The position numbers and the translations under genes were made by a program. Positions 6,178 to 7,795 of a stretch of DNA of 7,795 nt are shown here, piece by piece; the stretch's first letter is position 1, and every line of letters begins with the position of its first letter. This DNA comes from Candidatus Microgenomates bacterium (GTDB lineage: Bacteria > Patescibacteriota > Microgenomatia > Levybacterales > JACOYD01), in assembly GCA_016182055.1 (NCBI GenBank), contig JACOYD010000051.1:1-7795 (forward strand), in the 5' to 3' direction. The notes under the pieces were generated by a model, which saw nothing but the letters and a program-made list of their open reading frames with translations, did not search any database and was not told the DNA's origin.

Positions 6178-6593
6178 TCACAAAACCTCTTTTTAGCTTC
6201 TTCACACAAATTTCCCCTGATATCAAATATTTTAGAACTCTCTGTAGCTTTATTCTTAAGCTCGTCTAAATCGCTTAAGATTTTTTTGACCGGCTCCTGT
6301 TCTTTGATATCCTCCGGTTTAAGATTAGTGATGTCGCCTTTTATTTCTTCTATTTTATTTTGTATCTCCTGCTTTTGCTCTTCAACTTCCGTCCTGACAT
6401 CTTTGCTGCCTTCCACCTGACCTGCTTTGCCAACAGCATCCTGGTTTGTTATCAATTTTTGGTTCAGAAATTTCGGCAGATTATTTTTCGCCCAAAGACT
6501 TGCTGCTCCTGCCAAAACAACAAAAATCAATATTGCAATAATTAACCGCCTCTTATTAATTTTATAGGTAATTGTTTCTTCCGTCTTGGTCAT
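6174..6593 (-). CDS. Single-TM coiled-coil protein of unknown function
   Basis: I do not recognise a family. The 139 residues show a basic N-terminal segment (Lys-Ile-Asn-Lys-Arg-Arg), one TM helix at about 16-36, and a hydrophilic Glu/Lys-rich remainder with heptad-like spacing at about 65-120, likely a coiled coil. By the positive-inside rule the N-terminus is cytoplasmic and the coiled coil outside. Two cysteines (130 and 138) near the C-terminus could form a disulfide. The gene starts 6 nt after the transketolase stop with no clear Shine-Dalgarno, and its TGA stop overlaps the NRAMP start by 4 nt (ATGA), so the two are probably translated in a coupled way. A role in NRAMP assembly or in the envelope is possible but only suggested by position. 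Confidence 0.8.
   Translation of the reverse strand: MTKTEETITYKINKRRLIIAILIFVVLAGAASLWAKNNLPKFLNQKLITNQDAVGKAGQVEGSKDVRTEVEEQKQEIQNKIEEIKGDITNLKPEDIKEQEPVKKILSDLDELKNKATESSKIFDIRGNLCEEAKKRFCE
6186..6191 (-). promoter_or_regulatory. Ribosome binding site of the NRAMP gene
   Basis: AAGAGG on the minus strand lies 8 nt before the ATG at 6177 and within the end of the upstream gene. It supports the chosen start and coupling through the ATGA overlap. Confidence 0.6.
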
Positions 6594-6599
6594 AAGCTA

Positions 6600-7795
6600 T
6601 TACGAAATGAGGTTTTTTATTTTTTTGACAATATGTTTAGCGCTAATGCCTGCCGCATCAAGCAGCTCTTGCGAAGTACCGGAGCGGGAAATTTCCCCAA
6701 CTGCCAATTTAATTACGCGAATATTTTGGCCAGCCACTGCGTTTAACACCATATCGCCCAGCCCTCCATGAAAATAATGATCCTCCACCACAATTACTGT
6801 TTTTGTCCGGCTGCCTTTGGCTTTCCTTATAATAGTATCCTCATCAATAGGTTTAACGCTGTAGGCATCAATAACGCTAATTGCCAGTCCATCTTTTTCC
6901 AGAGTTTGATGGGCTAAAAGCGCTTCGTGCACTGTAATTCCCGCGGCCACCACCACTGCGATATCTTTTTCACTTTCCCGCAAAATTTTAGATCCGCCAA
7001 TGGCAAACTCTTCTGCTTCATCATATAAAACAGGAGTTTTGGGACGCAGTGTCCGAAGGTAGGCAATGCTTGGATAATTTGCAATGTAGGGCAGCAGCTT
7101 GGCGGTGGATGTGCCATCTGCCGGATGTAAAATTATACTTTGGGGAATTGCTCCAAACAGCGCTATATCTTCAAGGCCCATTTGAGAAGGGCCATCCTCG
7201 CCAATGGAAACTCCCGCGTGAGAACCGACAAACTTGATATTGGCCCGGGAAATAGCCGCCATTCTGATTTGATCAAAGGTGCGGGTTAAAAAGGCGGCAA
7301 AAGTGGACACAAAAGGAATTTTGCCCATAACGGAAAGACCCACTGCCACCCCCACCATATTCTGCTCGGCAATGAAACATTCAATAAATCGCTCCGGATG
7401 GGCCTTTTTGAAATCCTGTGAGTAGGTGGAGTTTTTGGTATCGCCATCTAAAGAATAAATTAACTCATTGCCTTCTCCAAGCTCTGCTAATACCTGTCCA
7501 TAGACTTCACGAGTGGCAATTTGCTCGCCAATTTTAAAATTCACCTCGGGGGAGCCGTCAAGCGTCACCCCCGAGGTGGCCGAATGGACTCCTCGGGGGT
7601 GGATATTCTTTAAATCAAACCTCAAACTGTCATCAACTTTTCCCAATTCCTCAAGCGCCTTTTCCAGTTCCTCTTTTTTAAGCGTTTTTCCATGCGAACC
7701 ATCTTTATCTTCCAAAAAAGAAACTCCTTTACCCTTAACTGTTTTGGCAATAATGACAAAAGGCTTTGGTGAAGCTTGGGCTTTGGCATAAGCAT
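6600..7795 (-). CDS. tkt: Transketolase, C-terminal two thirds (5' end outside window)
   Basis: Transketolase moves two-carbon ketol units between sugar phosphates with thiamine diphosphate, linking glycolysis and the pentose phosphate pathway in the cytoplasm. The frame is open to the window edge, giving 397 visible residues; a TTG at 7715 is internal, since the codons before it read Thr-Val-Lys-Gly-Lys-Gly-Val-Ser-Phe, the normal end of the ThDP-binding domain. The pyrimidine domain shows Leu-Asp-Gly-Asp-Thr-Lys-Asn-Ser-Thr, the catalytic Glu in Phe-Ile-Ala-Glu-Gln-Asn-Met (visible residue 143), and Ser-His-Ala-Gly-Val-Ser-Ile-Gly-Glu-Asp-Gly-Pro-Ser-Gln (191-204). These match the animal-type transketolase more closely than the E. 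coli type. The C-terminal domain includes Val-Glu-Asp-His-Tyr-Phe-His-Gly-Gly-Leu-Gly. About 225 N-terminal residues should lie upstream. The linker at visible residues 64-86 looks extended and is encoded by palindromic DNA. Confidence 0.95.
   Translation of the reverse strand, partial: AYAKAQASPKPFVIIAKTVKGKGVSFLEDKDGSHGKTLKKEELEKALEELGKVDDSLRFDLKNIHPRGVHSATSGVTLDGSPEVNFKIGEQIATREVYGQVLAELGEGNELIYSLDGDTKNSTYSQDFKKAHPERFIECFIAEQNMVGVAVGLSVMGKIPFVSTFAAFLTRTFDQIRMAAISRANIKFVGSHAGVSIGEDGPSQMGLEDIALFGAIPQSIILHPADGTSTAKLLPYIANYPSIAYLRTLRPKTPVLYDEAEEFAIGGSKILRESEKDIAVVVAAGITVHEALLAHQTLEKDGLAISVIDAYSVKPIDEDTIIRKAKGSRTKTVIVVEDHYFHGGLGDMVLNAVAGQNIRVIKLAVGEISRSGTSQELLDAAGISAKHIVKKIKNLIS
7542..7601. repeat. 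Three GC-rich 11-bp arms forming two alternative hairpins inside tkt
   Basis: Arm A CACCTCGGGGG (7542-7552) is perfectly complementary to CCCCCGAGGTG (7568-7578), with a 15-nt loop. The overlapping arm CACCCCCGAGG (7566-7576) is perfectly complementary to CCTCGGGGGTG (7591-7601), with a 14-nt loop. The two stems share the middle arm and so exclude each other. They encode the inter-domain linker. The local GC content is far above that of the surrounding gene. Confidence 0.85.

Noticed and set aside
6594..6640. Possible intrinsic terminator after transketolase (T-rich stretch near 6612-6625)
   Set aside because: The A/T run lies inside the transketolase end and no GC-rich stem precedes it in the direction of transcription; the next gene begins after 6 nt.
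7513..7715. TTG at 7715 as the start of a separate C-terminal transketolase subunit, as in split archaeal-type enzymes
   Set aside because: The same frame continues upstream to the window edge with conserved transketolase residues (Lys-Gly-Lys-Gly-Val-Ser-Phe), so the TTG is an internal Leu codon of a single-chain enzyme.

Overview
The window looks like a piece of a Patescibacteria (CPR) genome, possibly from the Microgenomates side. This is inferred from gene style only: very tight same-strand packing, a signal-peptide surface protein with a Pro/Thr stalk, a permuted-looking M23 peptidase beside ftsEX, short single-TM proteins, and AT-rich DNA. No rRNA or other marker fixes the taxon. UGA is used as a stop (end of the 139-aa gene) and a release factor 2 gene is present, which argues against the CPR lineages that recode UGA.

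All nine genes lie on the minus strand, so the window is read from right to left. Order of transcription: a 5'-truncated transketolase of the animal-like type (6600-7795); a small single-TM coiled-coil protein (6174-6593) overlapping by 4 nt a non-canonical NRAMP metal transporter (4948-6177); prfB (3925-4929); a small membrane-anchored protein of unknown function (3438-3878); ftsE (2760-3425) overlapping ftsX by 17 nt (1904-2776); a secreted coiled-coil M23 peptidase (686-1900); and a 3'-truncated secreted surface protein (1-696). The largest gap between genes is about 46 nt, so no stretch over 300 bases lacks a gene. No RNA genes, insertion sequences, CRISPR arrays or convincing intrinsic terminators were seen.

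The right half holds carbon metabolism (pentose phosphate pathway) and metal transport. The left half is a division and cell-wall cluster. FtsE and FtsX form the ATP-driven membrane complex that normally controls a coiled-coil murein hydrolase or its activator, and the M23 protein directly downstream is the obvious partner. The small TM protein between prfB and ftsE may belong to the same module.

The two most notable features are in the M23 gene and the transketolase gene. In M23, a perfect 20-bp tandem duplication shifts the frame and removes a predicted C-terminal Tyr-Tyr-Leu-His-Ile-Asn ending. The metal-binding motifs of that domain also come in reversed order, as in a circular permutation. 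In transketolase, the inter-domain linker is encoded by three GC-rich 11-bp arms that can form two mutually exclusive hairpins. Candidate promoters for prfB and for the gene after it would both give leaderless or nearly leaderless mRNAs.
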